DNA of 6,758 nucleotides. It comes from UBA3839 sp963627995 (GTDB lineage: Bacteria; Bacteroidota; Bacteroidia; Bacteroidales; Bacteroidaceae). The first letter of the stretch is position 1, and each line of letters starts with the position of its first letter. A model generated the notes under the pieces. That model did no database searches. It was not told the origin of the DNA and was given only the letters and a program-made list of their open reading frames with translations. Positions 5,247 to 6,758 of this stretch are shown piece by piece. Location: positions 1-6,758 of the forward strand of contig CAVGCV010000041.1 in NCBI GenBank assembly GCA_963627995.1, written 5' to 3'. The translations under genes were made by a program, and so were the position numbers.

Positions 5247-6536
5247 ATGGACATAAGGAACTTCTTCAGCGGCATGCTCGGCGGAGCACAGAACGTGCTG
5301 CGCACGCCATACGGAAACTTCAACCTTGCCAAGCCCTCCGACCGCAGGCGCGTGCAGAAAATGGTCATCGAACTGCAGCGAACCACCGACGCGCTCACGC
5401 GCAGGGACATCGCCGACTGGAGGCAGGCATGGCAGCTCGCCATCAACGTCGACAACCCCAACCGACAGCGACTTTACGACATCTACCGCGACGTGGAGAT
5501 CGACCTGCACCTCTCCGGGTGCGTGCGACAGCGTGCGGGATTCGTCATGGCCAAGTCGTTCAAGCTGGTCGACGCAAAGGGCAACGAGAACAAGGAGGCG
5601 CACCACTATTTCGACCAGTCGTGGTTCAAGCGGCTCCTCGAGCATGCGCTGGACGCCAACAACTGGGGACACTCGCTCATCGAACTGGGAGACATCACCA
5701 CCGACGGCGACGGATGCGTGTGCTACAATGGGGTGAAACTGATACCCCGGAAACACGTAATCCCGGAATACGGGCGTGTGGTGGCGCAGCTCGGGCAGGA
5801 CTGGACTGCCGGCATCGACTACCGCTCGGCTCCGTTCTCCGACTGGCTCGTCGAGGCCGGGCATCCCGACAACCTCGGACTCTACCTCAAGGCGGCAACG
5901 CAGACCATTCCGAAGAAGAACATGCTGGCGTTCTGGGATTCTTTCGGAGAAATCTTCGGAATGCCCATGCGTATCGCACGCACCGCCTCACGCGACCCCA
6001 AGGAGGTGGGGCGGCTCGAACAAATGCTCAAGGGCGCGGGGGCGAGCCAGTACATGGTGGCCAGCCAGGACACGGAAATCGAGTTCGTGGAGAGCGGCAA
6101 GGGCGATGCCTTCAATGTCTATGACAAGCGCATCGATCGCGCCAACTCGGAACTCTCCAAGCTCGTCATCGGACAGACCATGACCATCGAGGACGGCAGC
6201 AGCCTCTCACAGTCGCAGACGCACCTCGAGGTGTTCGAGAACCTCGTGGAGAGCGACTGCACCATGTTGCGCGACATCGTCAACAACCAGCTCATACCGC
6301 GCATGGTGAAGCACGGCTTCCCCGTCAAGGGGCTGCGCTTCGAGTGGGACGATGTCGTCGATTACACACCGGAGCAGCAGGTCGCCTACGAGACGATGAT
6401 TGCCGACCGCTACGAGGTGGACCCGGCATATTTCGCGGAGAAGTACAGCATGCCGGTGGGGGAACGGCGCAAGGGTTGCGCCTCGGCAATCTCAAGCGGG
6501 CTTGATGGCTCTCGGCTTACACCTTTTTTCGACTGA
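5247..6536 (+). CDS. Portal protein, Mu gp29-like (DUF935)
   Basis: A 429-residue portal that should form the dodecameric ring at the capsid vertex through which DNA enters and leaves. Characteristic stretches are 'HALDANNWGHSLIELGDITT' (about 132-151), 'LAFWDSFGEIFGMPMRIART' (232-251) and 'LVIGQTMTIEDGSSLSQSQT' followed by HLEV (about 307-330), all typical of DUF935 proteins. Length is within the usual range, slightly short. The ATG at 5247 follows the repeat element and has only a weak Shine-Dalgarno site (AACTGGTAGCC). The C-terminus reads LTPFFD. The last codons contain T TTT TTC (6524-6530) with a strong stem-loop after the stop, so a share of ribosomes could shift to -1 and fuse the portal to the next protein. 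Two further small inverted repeats (6466-6482 and 6493-6504) fall in the C-terminal tail. Confidence 0.9.
   Translation: MDIRNFFSGMLGGAQNVLRTPYGNFNLAKPSDRRRVQKMVIELQRTTDALTRRDIADWRQAWQLAINVDNPNRQRLYDIYRDVEIDLHLSGCVRQRAGFVMAKSFKLVDAKGNENKEAHHYFDQSWFKRLLEHALDANNWGHSLIELGDITTDGDGCVCYNGVKLIPRKHVIPEYGRVVAQLGQDWTAGIDYRSAPFSDWLVEAGHPDNLGLYLKAATQTIPKKNMLAFWDSFGEIFGMPMRIARTASRDPKEVGRLEQMLKGAGASQYMVASQDTEIEFVESGKGDAFNVYDKRIDRANSELSKLVIGQTMTIEDGSSLSQSQTHLEVFENLVESDCTMLRDIVNNQLIPRMVKHGFPVKGLRFEWDDVVDYTPEQQVAYETMIADRYEVDPAYFAEKYSMPVGERRKGCASAISSGLDGSRLTPFFD
6466..6482 (+). repeat. Inverted repeat in the portal C-terminal coding region
   Basis: GGCGCAA-GGG-TTGCGCC is a perfect 7-bp stem with a 3-nt loop, about 40 nt before the slippery heptamer. 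It lies inside codons for the variable portal tail (ERRKGCAS). No T-run follows, so it is not a terminator. Confidence 0.45.
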
Positions 6537-6758
6537 GCCCCAGTGATTACCTGGGGCTGCACCGACGCTATGCCCGGCTGTTGGGCGACAATCCACAGAC
6601 CCTGTCGCTGTCAAAGGAGCGCGAGGAGGAGATACGCAAGCAGCTCTCGGAACTCTTCGACGGCATGATGCACACGCTCTACTCACTGGAGGGGTCGCAG
6701 TTCCGCATCGAGGTGCTGGCAGAACCGAAAATCCAAAAATTCATCGATGCCCATGCCG
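6506..6758 (+). CDS. Probable minor head protein (gp30 / head morphogenesis), N-terminal part
   Basis: This frame opens after a TGA at 6503-6505 and stays open to the window edge (84 codons). The likely coding part reads SPSDYLGLHRRYARLLGDNP, then a charged amphipathic helix (SKEREEEIRKQLSELFDGMM) and 'EVLAEPKIQKFIDAHA'. In Mu-like phages the gene after the portal encodes the gp30 / F-like minor head protein. The segment around 'KFIDAHA' resembles the N-terminal part of Bacteroidetes versions. No ATG, GTG or TTG occurs early enough; the first ATG is in FDGMM, well inside the apparent domain. The frame is -1 relative to the portal. Three explanations are possible: -1 frameshifting from the portal, a one-base error in the T6 run (with T5, an ATG at 6505 would read MALGLHLFRLSPSDYLG), or a CTG start. 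Confidence 0.6.
6524..6558 (+). promoter_or_regulatory. Candidate programmed -1 frameshift signal
   Basis: In the portal frame the heptamer reads T TTT TTC (6524-6530), fitting the X XXY YYZ rule. After a 5-nt spacer comes a perfect 8-bp stem, AGCCCCAG / CTGGGGCT (6536-6543 / 6551-6558), with a 7-nt loop; six of the eight pairs are G-C. The portal stop TGA (6534-6536) lies at the foot of the stem. A -1 slip gives ...LTPFF-RLSPSDYLGLHRRY and enters the open minor head frame. Confidence 0.5.

Noticed and set aside
6536..6558. The stem after the portal as a rho-independent terminator
   Set aside because: No T-run follows the stem on the plus strand, it lies within the next open frame, and on the minus strand the following bases are A-rich rather than T-rich.
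1..6758. A new defence, toxin-antitoxin or retroelement system
   Set aside because: All sizeable genes but one are placed as phage head, packaging or lysis genes. Nothing resembling a nuclease-immunity, reverse transcriptase or toxin pair was seen. The unexplained material is the repeats, the control region and the frameshift site.

Overview
The window is part of the head-assembly and DNA-packaging module of a Mu-like tailed phage or prophage, most likely from a Bacteroidales host. The phage assignment rests on a consecutive set of recognisable proteins: an HTH small terminase, a large terminase, a Mu gp36-like (DUF1320) protein, a Mu gp29-like (DUF935) portal and the start of a probable gp30-like minor head protein. 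On the other strand lie a prohead protease fused to a scaffold, a major capsid protein of the type seen in Bacteroidetes Mu-like phages, and the first codons of an amidase endolysin. The Bacteroidales assignment is inference from the protein types and from promoter-like sequences resembling the Bacteroides -33 TTTG / -7 TAnnTTTG pattern. I recognise no host gene, integrase, transposase, tRNA or CRISPR.

Layout. Positions 1-2112 are a leftward operon: protease/scaffold (2112-1168), major capsid (1141-80) and amidase (80 to the edge). Positions 2113-2317 are a divergent intergenic region. It carries three copies of a 15-bp motif, TTGCACACTT(G/T)T(A/T)TG, and the two outer copies each end in the TTTG of an outward-facing promoter candidate. 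Positions 2318-6758 are a rightward operon: small terminase (2318-2782), two 74-bp tandem repeat units (2768-2926), large terminase (2943-4505), a 76-residue basic protein (4508-4738), a DUF1320 protein (4751-5170), a third copy of the repeat family (5173-5237), the portal (5247-6536) and a minor head protein that runs off the edge.

How it works together. The leftward operon supplies the shell, its scaffold, the maturation protease and, from the edge on, a lysis enzyme. The rightward operon supplies the packaging motor, portal and head-completion proteins. Both sets are needed late and in balance, so a shared divergent control region would make sense.

Three things deserve a second look. (1) The portal gene ends in a T TTT TTC heptamer followed after 5 nt by a perfect 8-bp GC-rich stem, and the minor head frame begins in exactly the -1 frame without an ordinary start codon, so a programmed -1 frameshift or a homopolymer error is likely. 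(2) The divergent control region has regularly placed motif copies abutting both promoter candidates. (3) A hairpin repeat family occupies two intergenic gaps of the packaging operon; its stem arms differ between copies but remain complementary, and two copies form tiny ORFs chained by ATGA overlaps.
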